In this document: positions 8,574 to 17,900 of the stretch, in pieces | How the letters are laid out: every line of letters starts with the position of its first letter | How positions within the stretch are numbered: position 1 is the first letter of the stretch | Notes under the pieces: generated by a model | What the model was told of the DNA's origin: nothing | The model's database searches: none | The model's input: only the letters and a program-made list of their open reading frames with translations | Source of the DNA: Coxiellaceae bacterium | Lineage (GTDB): Bacteria; Pseudomonadota; Gammaproteobacteria; Coxiellales; Coxiellaceae | DNA length: 41,533 bases | Assembly (NCBI GenBank): GCA_029212925.1 | Contig: JARGOB010000001.1 | Location: forward strand, 339,573-381,105 | Direction of reading: 5' to 3' | Made by a program: the position numbers and the translations under genes

Positions 8574-10151
8574 ATGACAGACCAGCCAGTAACCATTGAA
8601 AATCAACAACGTTTTTCACAATCCATATTATGGGAATTGCAGCGAGATTACTTCGATAAGGAAGGCATTAATGCATGGGTTAAGCAAGTTCCATTCTATG
8701 TGACTAGTAATCCATTTATCGCCAATTGTTATGCCAATATTGCCGTGAGCTTTGTTAAAGACTGGTTGCGTTTACACCCCGAGTCAGTTGAGCACCCATT
8801 TTATTTTATGGAGTTGGGCACTGGTTCTGGTATGTTCAGTTTTTATGTGATGAAAACCATACACGAATTGTGCCAGCAGTTAAATTTACATGAGGTGAAA
8901 ATTGTTTATGTGATGACTGACTTTACCCAAAACAACTTGGTGTATTGGCAAGATCATCCGGCACTGCAGTATTACCTCGATAATGGTTTATTAGACTTTG
9001 CCATCTTTAATCTTGAAAATGATGATGAGATTAAACTGACGCAATCGGATAAGGTGTTATCGAAAAAAGAATTGGCTAATCCATTAATGGTATGTGGTAA
9101 CTATATTTTTGACACGGTGTCACATGATGCCTTCTCTGTAGACAACGGTGATATTCAAGAGTCATTGGTTACATTAAAAACTAACCATGCCAATATGCAA
9201 GATGGCAAACCATTGGAATGGGACGAGGTAGATATTACGCACCATACCAAGGCTTGTGATTTAGCCAACTATTATGATGATCCGATTTTTAATCAAGTGC
9301 TGCAAAGTTATCAGGGGCGATTGAAAAACACCAACTTTTTGATTCCAATTGCGGGGTTACGCACGATACGAAAATTGGCGCGGGACTGCGATGGTAAGAT
9401 GTTATTGATCTCTTCGGATAAAGCCTATTCGCACATTGACGAGCTGGAAGGATTGAATCATCCAAGCTTAGCTTTTCATGGTAGCTTTTCTATGATGGTG
9501 AATTACGATGCGATCGCGCAGTATTTTAAATTCTGTGACGGCGATGTGATTATGCAGTCGCACCGTAAGGGGTTGAAGACTAATGTCTTTACATTGGGTG
9601 CGCATTTTAGTGAGCTTCCAGAGACTAAGCGTGCGATCGAGCGTCACGTGCAAGGCGTTGGGCCATCAGACTACTTTGTTTATCATCGTCATATGAGTGA
9701 TAGTTTTAATAACTTACAAGCAGATATCTTAGCATCGCACATGAACTTTGCTTGTTGGGACCCTTATATGTTTCATCGTTTGTCACCACGCATTAATGAA
9801 GTGTTGGGGCAAGCAGATGGAGCTACACGTCAGTATTTAACTGACGGTATGGCAAAAATTGAAGCCAATTATTATTATATGCCTGCCTCACACGACACCA
9901 TGTTTGATATTGGTATATTCTTTCACACTACCAAAGACTATCGCACGGCATTAAACTTTTATGAAAAGTCTGAATTGTTGTTTGGTGAGCAGTTTAATTT
10001 GTTTTTTAATAAGGCTTTGTGTAAGTATTATTTGGGTGAAAGTAAGCAAGCCCTAGCGTTGTTTAAGCAAGCGTTATTGTTGGACCCCAATTCAGAGCAA
10101 GTGAAAGAGTGGATTACCTTTGTAGAGACCGAGCAAACCAAGCGTATGTAA
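8574..10151 (+). CDS. MidA-like SAM-dependent methyltransferase with C-terminal TPR repeats
   Basis: The 525-aa protein carries a class I methyltransferase core. ELGTGSG at residues 80-86 is the SAM-binding loop, YVMTDF near 122 marks the second strand, and a GNYIFDTVSHDAF segment resembles the GNEVLDALP region of MidA/NDUFAF7 proteins. Further on, VNYDAIAQYFK resembles their VDF-A-LA segment. The last ~90 residues contain two TPR-like helix pairs (DIGIFFHTTKDYRTALNFYEK, then NKALCKYYLGESKQALALFKQ). There is no signal peptide. The ATG follows AAGGAGCC. A close paralogue follows 156 bp downstream. The substrate is unknown; a protein-arginine target as for NDUFAF7 is only a guess. Confidence 0.7.
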   Translation: MTDQPVTIENQQRFSQSILWELQRDYFDKEGINAWVKQVPFYVTSNPFIANCYANIAVSFVKDWLRLHPESVEHPFYFMELGTGSGMFSFYVMKTIHELCQQLNLHEVKIVYVMTDFTQNNLVYWQDHPALQYYLDNGLLDFAIFNLENDDEIKLTQSDKVLSKKELANPLMVCGNYIFDTVSHDAFSVDNGDIQESLVTLKTNHANMQDGKPLEWDEVDITHHTKACDLANYYDDPIFNQVLQSYQGRLKNTNFLIPIAGLRTIRKLARDCDGKMLLISSDKAYSHIDELEGLNHPSLAFHGSFSMMVNYDAIAQYFKFCDGDVIMQSHRKGLKTNVFTLGAHFSELPETKRAIERHVQGVGPSDYFVYHRHMSDSFNNLQADILASHMNFACWDPYMFHRLSPRINEVLGQADGATRQYLTDGMAKIEANYYYMPASHDTMFDIGIFFHTTKDYRTALNFYEKSELLFGEQFNLFFNKALCKYYLGESKQALALFKQALLLDPNSEQVKEWITFVETEQTKRM

Positions 10152-10307
10152 GTTCATCAGATATTTTTACTATAATGGACAAACTGAATTGGTTCATTCT
10201 GTTACGTTGATCATAAATCAATTCAGTTATAAGATATCGGATAACGACTGACGCTTGACGGCGTAAGGTGGTAGGGATATTCTCTTTCCAGAAAAAAAGG
10301 AATTGAT
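10152..10307 (+). promoter_or_regulatory. Promoter-like site and 5' hairpin between the paralogues
   Basis: TATAAT at 10171-10176 is a good -10 box with a weak -35. A few bases beyond the expected start site lies a perfect 10-bp inverted repeat: AACTGAATTG (10182-10191) and CAATTCAGTT (10219-10228), with a 27-nt loop. The leader then runs about 80 nt to AAAGGAATTGATATG. The second paralogue may therefore have its own promoter and a structured 5' end. Confidence 0.5.
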
Positions 10308-11846
10308 ATGACGGACCAACAAATCACCATCGCCGAAAATCAACGTTTTTCAGATTGTATATTTTGGGATATGCAGCGCGAGTATTATGATAAGCAGGGC
10401 ATTAATGCTTGGAATAAACAGGTTCCTTTTCATGCTACTTGCAATCCATATGTTGCTAACTGTTACGCTAATATTGCGGTGAGTTTTGTTCGTGATTGGT
10501 TGCGATTACATCCGGCATCAATTACACAGCCTTTTTATATCATGGAGCTAGGTACGGGTTCGGGGCTCTTTAGTTTCTATATGTTAAAAGCTGTGCGGCA
10601 GCTATGCCAACAACTGCAGTTAGATCATGTGAGGATTATCTATGTGATGACTGACTTCACTGAAAGTAACTTAAATTATTGGCAGCAGCATCCTGCGTTA
10701 CAGTACTATTTGGATCAGGGTTTATTGGATTTTGCATTTTTCAATTTAGAAACCGAGGAAGAGATTCATTTACTGCGTTCGAAGGTGACGCTATCAAAAA
10801 AAGCGTTGGTAAATCCGCTGATGGTATGCGCTAATTATATTTTTGATTCGATTTCCACTGATGCTTTTACAGCCAAAGACGGTGATATATTCGAATCATT
10901 GGTTACTTTGAAGACTGATGATGAGAATATTGAGAATGGTAAGCCGATAAGCTGGGATAAAATTGATTTGAGTTATCAAAGCGCTTCAGATGATTTGCAA
11001 GACTACTATGATGATGAGTTGTTTAATCAGGTGTTATACAGTTATAGTGGTCGGCTGAAAAACACTAACTTCTTATTGCCTATAGCTACGTTACGCACGA
11101 TCCGTAAACTAGCTAATGACAGCAACGGGAACGTGTTGTTGATTTCCTCAGATATTGCGCTTACTCATATCGATCAGCTCGAAGGCCAGAAAAGTTCTAA
11201 ACCGTCGTTTAGTGGCAGTCATTGGGTGAGTGTTAATTATGATGCAATTGCCCAATATTTTAAATATCGTGGTGGTGATGTGGCATTGCAGCCCTACGGT
11301 AAGTCATTAAGCACTAATGTGTTTGTATTGGGTGAGCAGTTTAGTCAATTATCTGAAACCAATCGTGCTATAGAGCAATATACTATGGGCTTTGCGCCAT
11401 CTGATATTTTGGTATTGTTAAAGAGCACTAAAAAGCAATTAAATGATTTGAAGCTGGATGATTTGGTTTCTTTGTTAAAATTATCATTATGGGATCCGTG
11501 GGTTTTTCATCTATTATCGGTGCGCATAAATGCATTGATTGGCGAGGCGGGTTTATCGGCTAAGCGCTTCTTGAGAGATGGCATGCAAAAGATTGAGGCG
11601 AATTATTATTATATGCCTTCGACGATTAATACTTTGCTTGAGATTGGTCGATTTTTTCAAACGCTTAAAGAATACTCTATAGCTTTAGAATATTATGCTA
11701 AGTCAGAGGCATTATTTGGCAAGCAGTTTGATTTAATTTCAAGTAAGGCGTTTTGCGCTTATCATTTGGGTGAGAAGGTTCAAGCCCGGGAGTTGTTTGA
11801 ACAGGCTGCGGCATTAAATCCGCAGTTGAGTTGTGTAACTGTTTAA
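10308..11846 (+). CDS. Second MidA-like methyltransferase-TPR paralogue
   Basis: This 512-aa protein is collinear with its upstream neighbour from the first residues (MTDQQITIAENQRFS) to the TPR-like C-terminus and probably arose by tandem duplication. ELGTGSG at 80-86, YVMTDF, ANYIFDSISTDAF and VNYDAIAQYFK are conserved. The region at about 365-405 (APSDILVLLKSTKKQLNDLK) is the most changed, and the protein ends about 12 residues earlier. Both copies keep the SAM loop, so both may be active, perhaps on different partners. The ATG follows AAAGGAATTG. Confidence 0.7.
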   Translation: MTDQQITIAENQRFSDCIFWDMQREYYDKQGINAWNKQVPFHATCNPYVANCYANIAVSFVRDWLRLHPASITQPFYIMELGTGSGLFSFYMLKAVRQLCQQLQLDHVRIIYVMTDFTESNLNYWQQHPALQYYLDQGLLDFAFFNLETEEEIHLLRSKVTLSKKALVNPLMVCANYIFDSISTDAFTAKDGDIFESLVTLKTDDENIENGKPISWDKIDLSYQSASDDLQDYYDDELFNQVLYSYSGRLKNTNFLLPIATLRTIRKLANDSNGNVLLISSDIALTHIDQLEGQKSSKPSFSGSHWVSVNYDAIAQYFKYRGGDVALQPYGKSLSTNVFVLGEQFSQLSETNRAIEQYTMGFAPSDILVLLKSTKKQLNDLKLDDLVSLLKLSLWDPWVFHLLSVRINALIGEAGLSAKRFLRDGMQKIEANYYYMPSTINTLLEIGRFFQTLKEYSIALEYYAKSEALFGKQFDLISSKAFCAYHLGEKVQARELFEQAAALNPQLSCVTV

Positions 11847-11873
11847 GTTTGTAAAGAGTGCTGCAGGAGTACC

Positions 11874-12245
11874 TCCAAGGAAATCAGGGTTAATTAACTG
11901 ACGTATTCTATTGAATTAAATCGAGAGTAGTGAAAGAAAAAAGACAAACCGCGTTGCAATGGTAATAGGTTTTTGATGTATCGTTAGGTGTTGTGAAGAA
12001 TACTGATGTATTGCTTCCGAGGAAATCGGGGCTGATTAACTGACGTATTCTTATGAAGTATATCGAGAACTGTGAAAGAAAAAAGACAAACCACGCAGCA
12101 ATGGAAATAGGTTTTTGATGTATCGTTAGGTGTTGTGAAGAATGTTGATGTATTGCTTCAGAGGAAATCGGGGCTGATTAACTGACGTATTCTTATGAAG
12201 TATATCGAGAACTGTGAAAGAAAAAAGACAAACCACGTTGCAGGG
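11874..12245. repeat. Non-coding 142-bp tandem repeat array, 2.6 copies
   Basis: Three copies start near 11874, 12016 and 12158. The shared TGACGTATTC falls at 11899, 12041 and 12183, a constant step of 142 bp. Each unit carries GAGGAAATCGGGGCTGATTA, AACTGTGAAAGAAAAAAGAC and, in the first two, AGGTTTTTGATGTATCG. The third copy breaks off near 12245. No long frame crosses the units. The array could encode repeated small RNAs or be a simple local expansion. Confidence 0.85.
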
Positions 12246-12283
12246 AGAAATGAGAACGTTGGGGCGAAGAGCAACGTGGTTTG
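12229..12283. repeat. Perfect 13-bp inverted repeat ending the tandem array
   Basis: CAAACCACGTTGC at 12229-12241 is the exact reverse complement of GCAACGTGGTTTG at 12271-12283, with a 29-nt loop. The left arm lies inside the third 142-bp repeat, and the right arm is unique. It would form a strong hairpin in RNA on either strand. Confidence 0.8.
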
Positions 12284-12575
12284 ATGCTAGAAATCTTTAA
12301 ATCTTCTTGTCTCTCACTTGTTAACAAGAATACCAGGTGATCATTAAGGCATTATTAAGAAAAAGGTACAAATAGTACAGTTATAATGCTATGTTTATCA
12401 TTGAGTTATCTGTAGAAATGTAATGTATTTATATCTGGAATTACCGAATCATGATTATGCGAGTGATCAATCACGTTTACTTGGTCTGTTTGGCAGTGTA
12501 AGCGTTTGGAAATGGATCCCGGCTCGGAGGCCGGGATGACAAGCCGTTGGCCGGGATGGCAATGCAGAGGCAAAT
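12284..12575. other. Gene-free stretch between the repeat array and fumC
   Basis: This AT-rich region contains a CTTGTTAACAAG palindrome, GTACAAATAGTAC, and a TATAAT-like box near 12382. A 38-codon frame from 12424 lacks a ribosome binding site and ends inside a dispersed repeat, so I do not call it a gene. Confidence 0.4.
12513..12560. repeat. Dispersed palindromic repeat, reverse orientation, half-site doubled
   Basis: TGGATCCCGG (12513-12522) faces GGCCGGGATGACA (12529-12541). A second half-site CCGGGATGGC follows at 12551, exactly 20 bp after the first at 12531. It lies just beyond the fumC stop codon and could act in transcription termination. Confidence 0.8.
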
Positions 12576-13964
12576 CTAAACCATATTATTTGGATTAACC
12601 GCTTTATCAAACTCATCAGCAGTTAAGAAGCCTAATTCAAGGCAGGCTTCTTTTAATGTTGATTTGTTTTTATGTGCGAGTTTGGCAATTTTCGATGCTT
12701 TATCATAACCGATCACGGGGTTTAGTGCGGTTACTAACATTAAAGAATTATGTAAGTAGTAGTCGATTTTTTCTTTATTGATAGTGATGCCGGTTGCGCA
12801 GTGTTCGACGAATGAGTTTGCGCTATCGCTTAAAAGATAGATCGATTGCACTAAGTTATAAATCATTACTGGATTATATACGTTTAACTCAAAGTTACCT
12901 TGTGTACCGGCAAAGCCGATGGCTGCATCATTACCGAGCACTTGTACGCAGACCATGGTCATTGCTTCTGATTGTGTTGGGTTAACTTTGCCTGGCATAA
13001 TTGATGAGCCGGGCTCATTCGCAGGTAAATTGATTTCACCCAAACCGCAACGTGGACCTGAGGCTAACCAGCGTACATCGTTTGCGATTTTCATCATCGA
13101 GCAGGCGAGGGTTTTTAATACGCCGCTAGCTAAAACGATTTCATCATGAGCGGCCATACCGGCAAATTTATTTTTAGCGGAAGTAAAAGGCAGTCCGGTT
13201 AGTTTGCTGATATTTTTACAGGTAGTGACAGCAAATTTAGGGTGTGTATTTAAACCTGTTCCTACTGCAGTACCGCCAATCACTAGTCGATATAAGTTTG
13301 GTAATACTTGATGGATGGCTTCGAGGTCATGATCGAGCTGTGCGACATAGCCTGAAAATTCTTGTCCTAACGTAATCGGCACGGCGTCTTGTAGGTGAGT
13401 ACGACCAATTTTAATTACATCTTTAAACTCTTCACTTTTTGCGTGCAATGCATTGCGTAAGTTTTCTACTGCGGGCACTAATTGATGCACTAACATATTA
13501 GCAGCAGCGATATGCATGGCGGTAGGAAAGGTATCATTTGATGACTGTGACATATTCACATCATCGTTGGGGTGCACAGGTGTTTTGCTGCCCAAGACAC
13601 CACCGGAAATTTCAATTGCACGGTTAGAGATGACTTCATTACAGTTCATATTGCTTTGTGTGCCTGAACCGGTTTGCCAGATATGCACGGGGAAGTGGCC
13701 ATTTAATTTGCCATCGATGACCTCATCGGCGGCTTGGCTAATCAATTTATATTTTTTCTCATCGAGTTTACCCAGTTCATGATTGGATTCAGCGGCGGCT
13801 TTTTTTAAGATGCCCATGGCCTTAATCACTTCGGGTGGCATGGTTTCGCGGCCGATATCAAAATTGATGGTTGAGCGACGGGTTTGTGCGCCACCGTACC
13901 AGCTGTTTGGTACTTCGATTTCACCCATGCTGTCGCTTTCGATGCGCATATCTTTATCAGTCAT
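12576..13964 (-). CDS. fumC: Fumarate hydratase class II
   Basis: FumC is the iron-free, homotetrameric fumarase that hydrates fumarate to L-malate in the citric acid cycle. The 462-aa protein begins with [13 protein letters not shown] and carries the [14 protein letters not shown] loop ([11 protein letters not shown]), a GRTHLQDA motif with the active-site His, and the superfamily signature [11 protein letters not shown] with the catalytic Ser loop. The ATG follows AAGGA at 7-nt spacing. It is probably a single-gene unit. Confidence 0.96.
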   Translation of the reverse strand: MTDKDMRIESDSMGEIEVPNSWYGGAQTRRSTINFDIGRETMPPEVIKAMGILKKAAAESNHELGKLDEKKYKLISQAADEVIDGKLNGHFPVHIWQTGSGTQSNMNCNEVISNRAIEISGGVLGSKTPVHPNDDVNMSQSSNDTFPTAMHIAAANMLVHQLVPAVENLRNALHAKSEEFKDVIKIGRTHLQDAVPITLGQEFSGYVAQLDHDLEAIHQVLPNLYRLVIGGTAVGTGLNTHPKFAVTTCKNISKLTGLPFTSAKNKFAGMAAHDEIVLASGVLKTLACSMMKIANDVRWLASGPRCGLGEINLPANEPGSSIMPGKVNPTQSEAMTMVCVQVLGNDAAIGFAGTQGNFELNVYNPVMIYNLVQSIYLLSDSANSFVEHCATGITINKEKIDYYLHNSLMLVTALNPVIGYDKASKIAKLAHKNKSTLKEACLELGFLTADEFDKAVNPNNMV

Positions 13965-14012
13965 TGTGTTTTCCTTATGTCTTGCGAGATTTACAGATAG
14001 CGAAAGTATACG

Positions 14013-14456
14013 TTATTCAGAGCACATAATCACTTGGCAGCGGGCGCTGTTAGGTTTGTTGCAGCACATGCGTTGATCATTGTGGCATTCTTCTTGGTAG
14101 CTTTCGCCCATGAAATGGCAGTAGCGCCCGCTTTTGGCGAACTGCAGTGACCCGAGCACTTTTTTGTCTAATTTATAATCGCAGTGAATAAAGCCATCGT
14201 CATTCATATCGATAGTGATTTCGGTGGTTGCTAGGTCGCGTTGACGATTACTAAAGCGAGACAGTTTAACCCCAGAGCCACGCCAATAGAGGCGGTAGTC
14301 TTCGGTCCACCAGCGGTAATATTGTTTGCCTGAGGCCTCACTGGCATGCACTTCAAACAGTGTTGGGCAAGTGACGATATCACTGCGAGCGATAACTGAT
14401 AAAGGAAATATTAATATGAGAAAGGTTAAGCTTGCTAGTTCCGTTAGTCGCTTCAT
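14013..14456 (-). CDS. Small exported cysteine-rich protein, unknown function
   Basis: I do not recognise this 147-aa protein. It has a clear signal peptide (about residues 1-23, with hydrophobic LASLTFLILIFPLSVIA), so the mature part is about 124 aa and exported. It holds eight cysteines, five of them in the last ~35 residues, including a CC pair, consistent with disulfide bonding in the periplasm. The fold looks mostly beta with several Tyr and Trp residues (QYYRWW, RLYWRG). It lies 48 bp upstream of fumC in the same direction but has no visible functional link to it. Confidence 0.6.
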   Translation of the reverse strand: MKRLTELASLTFLILIFPLSVIARSDIVTCPTLFEVHASEASGKQYYRWWTEDYRLYWRGSGVKLSRFSNRQRDLATTEITIDMNDDGFIHCDYKLDKKVLGSLQFAKSGRYCHFMGESYQEECHNDQRMCCNKPNSARCQVIMCSE

Positions 14457-14931
14457 TCAAATTGCACAATTTTTGTTGACGAAAATTTAATTCTGACATA
14501 GTATGTTTAGTGACGCAACTGAAAGGATGGAGTGGTCGTAAAGCACTTATTGCTCATCGTCAGTTTTGGTTTGTTGCGTTCCTTTCGTTAAGTGCTAGTT
14601 CGCAGTTCGTATATATAATAAGAAACATTAATCGCTTTTTGCTAGGGATGAGCGCGTTCGAGCAGGAGACATTTATTGGATGAATGAGTGGGTGAGCGAA
14701 CTAATGAAACAGTGGGAGTGTTTAGCTTAGCAAATGGAATATCGCATCTATGTCACTAGAGCGTGACTGTCAGGGAGTTTCGGTTATAGGTAGGAGATCT
14801 ATAGCTGGTCAAGACGCATTATCTATCACCTCACGTTGGGTTAGCTACCTATCCGGATCGTTGCCTGTAGCGCGTCAAGAAGCCTAACTAGGGTTAAGAT
14901 TGAGTTTATCTTAGCTCATGGGAGTAGGGCT
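14457..14931 (+). promoter_or_regulatory. Promoter and long structured leader before the 1026-aa gene
   Basis: TTGACG (14476-14481), a 17-bp spacer and TAGTAT (14499-14504) form a good sigma70-type promoter. It implies a leader of about 420 nt. Three complementary pairs occur in parallel, not nested, order: ACGCAAC 14513/GTTGCGT 14573, GAAAGGA 14521/TCCTTTC 14580, and AGCACTTA 14542/TAAGTGCT 14589. Further on, ATAGGTAG (14786-14793) pairs with CTACCTAT (14845-14852), and GTCAC/GTGAC form a small hairpin near 14750. I match none of this to a known riboswitch. Only frames of 16 codons or fewer were noticed inside. Confidence 0.5.
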
Positions 14932-17900
14932 ATGTCTAGAGACGAATTTGTAAGTGGTGCGATAAATGGGGTGGGCAGCAGTGTAGCGGGTTTGGCTGTT
15001 CAAGGGGTGGTTGCTGGTTTAACTGATGACACTGAAAGTAAAGCTGAGGAGGCTGCCGCTTACAGTGCTGATGTGTTAACCGTAGTGAATATGACCGATT
15101 ATAACCGCAATATAATCAGTCGGTTACGTAATCTATCGGCCAGTTTAACTGAGGGGGCAAGAGATCGTTTGCAACCGTATTTGCAGCCGGTTCATATCAA
15201 AAAATCCTTTCTGGGTTTGAATACACAGCGTTGGACATTCCGAGGGCCTAATATTAAAAACCAGGCAACCGTGGCGCGTACAGCGCGTTATTATCACACC
15301 TATGATGATGAACGTTTCCGTGAAATTTATGTCACTACTGCTGATTATGCCATCAATACCTTTCAGCATGAGCAGACACGTTTTAAAAAGAAAATGAAAC
15401 TCCGCCGTAAAGAGGGAGAGGTGAACAATCGTAAAGTTTTTTTTGTATCACAATTAATGAATATGTTATTTGTGATTTTCGATGAATATAAAACGACGGG
15501 TAATAAAGAGGAAATTATTACTAATCTACGCAACGTTTTAGAGTTTGCGCAGGGTATTATCGATGAGGCGGGCAGTGGTGCCATAATTTGGCGCTCAGGG
15601 GGCGAGCCGGTAAGTTTTTCTGGCACGTTGCAACAAATATCAGATTTACTGCATAAATCGATTAAGCAGTTCCAACGCCCTGAACTACCGTCGCCAGTTG
15701 AAGCAACAGAAAATTTAATACAAAGCTTAGATAAATTTTCTGAAGCGAGCTTGGTTGTTTTTATGTCGCACCTATTGACGAATACGTTACCAATGAACGC
15801 AACTTATTTATTGAAAAAGTTGCATCACATAGCTGGGCTGGCAGCTTCGGGTGATCCATTGTATGAAGTGCGCATGACAGCAGCGCAGTGTCAAACTATC
15901 ATCAGTCGCTGTACCGTCATAGCAAAGCAAGACGAGTCTAAAAGGCGCTTGTCTGATCAATTATATTTGGAAATATTTGGGTGCATAACGCCAGAATGCA
16001 CCAAATATAATGAACAACAAATGGTTTATAAGCTGCTCATGGAACGCGATGAGGCTCGATTTGATACGCCTGCGCATAATCGCCGTGAGCTAGAACCTTT
16101 GCTTAATGCATTTCGGTCGGATGATAATGATGAGCAAGTAATGTTATTTCGATTGTTGTATTTTGTTAGCTCAGATTTTAGGGATTTAAGTTATGCGGTA
16201 TATGATTTTAATCGAATACCTACGGAGTTTCGTCAAGATGCATTACGTGAGTTAGGTTTATCACCAACCGAAGGTATTGAGCATAAATTCATTACGGAGC
16301 CTGAAGCTGAGCCTACTCCTCGTTTAAATACTGTATCAAAAATGCGGCGCGGGGCTGCCACTGTTTTATCAAAACTTGAAAAAGTGGTTGAGACGCCAGT
16401 AGATCATGTTAATCAACGGTTACAAACATTTGAAAAGTGGATTGAGTTAAATGAAAAATATCCAGTCGGCATTGTTAAGCTGTTGTCAAAACGTAAAGAT
16501 ATTGACAGAGTGATGCATGGCTATCGCGACAGTTTAAATGACATGGTCATGCGTGTTAAGCAATTAGAAAAAGTGGTTGCAACATTACGAGTTGCTGTCA
16601 GTTTATTTAAAAATTTAGGGCAAGCAGATATTAATAGCTTAAGTGGTGTCGTGCATTCCATTATTCAGGTGGCTGAGGAATCGATCAATGCCATTCAGAA
16701 AACGCTTAATTCATTGAGCCGCACGGGTGAGCATTCTTATGTCAATACCATTATTCAAAATACGATGGAAAAAGGTAAACGATCTAAGTTGACACAGGCG
16801 TGGCATAATAATTTGGTGCGAGCAAATTTGTATCGAATGTCAGCCATGATGGTGGACATGGCTGAAAATATTAATGAGCTTAAGCGTGCTTTAACACGTG
16901 CACCGGATGATCACTTGGCTTTGCGTATTGGATTATTTTTACAGGGAGCATCTGCATTGTTTGGTCATCAGCTGGCATTGCCGCCACGCTTACTGACCTT
17001 AATGCAAAATCATGCGATGCGTGAAATTTCAGGGTCGGAACCAGTGGTTTCTATTCCGGCTAGTTTGTTGGATGAGATTAAGGCGTACTTTAATGAAGTC
17101 AAGGAAGGTGGTGAACCAGAGCCTGAACCTGAGTTTCAACCTCGGTATGGATTGAGTTCAAGGGCACGTGATTATCAACAGAATGAGGTGAAGGAAGTAA
17201 AAGCGAGTGATACAATTCCGCGGAACAGCACGCGTGAATTAATTAATGCAATAAGTGTTTTCTTTGACTATTCATTGCGCAGTTATCATGATTTTAAACA
17301 ATCGGATACTGGTTATAAACGTGCACAACAGCAGGTGAGAAATTGGTTGGGTGAGTTAAGCTTTTCAATTAGGGAGGACGATGCAGTAGAAGACGTATTG
17401 CAACGCTGGTTTGTGTTATTGCAGCAGCGCATTCAGCAGCGTCAGAAGAAAAGCCGATTGCCTGGGGTGAAATTTAATCTGAGCTCATTTGAAAACTTTA
17501 TGTTGCTATTGATGTCCCCTTATATGGACGTGCCGGAATATCTGATGCGAATTGATGGATCGATAACGTTGCCTCGTGATCAACGTGAATTGCAAACATT
17601 GGTGAATCGTTTAGGTGTTAAAGGCGGTGTTACATCAACGCAGCAAAAGTTAATCGAGCAAAGGTTATTGCTTAGTCTTGCTGCAGTGTCGTCTCAGTCG
17701 GAGGCGTTGTCATCCCGGTCTGAATCTCTGTCATCCCGACACCCGAGCCGGGATCCAGTGTCATTGAAGTTGTCATCCCGGCCCCCGAGCCGGGATCCAG
17801 GTCATACAGCCCTGTTCAATTTCACAGCCTTCGCATCACAGCCGTGGGACAGTATGGTAATGGTATCAGCTGGGCATAAGCCAGTATCAGCGCCGGTTGC

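Noticed and set aside
12424..12540. 38-codon frame MYLYLELPNHDYA...
   Set aside because: No ribosome binding site, and the C-terminal end is encoded by the dispersed repeat.
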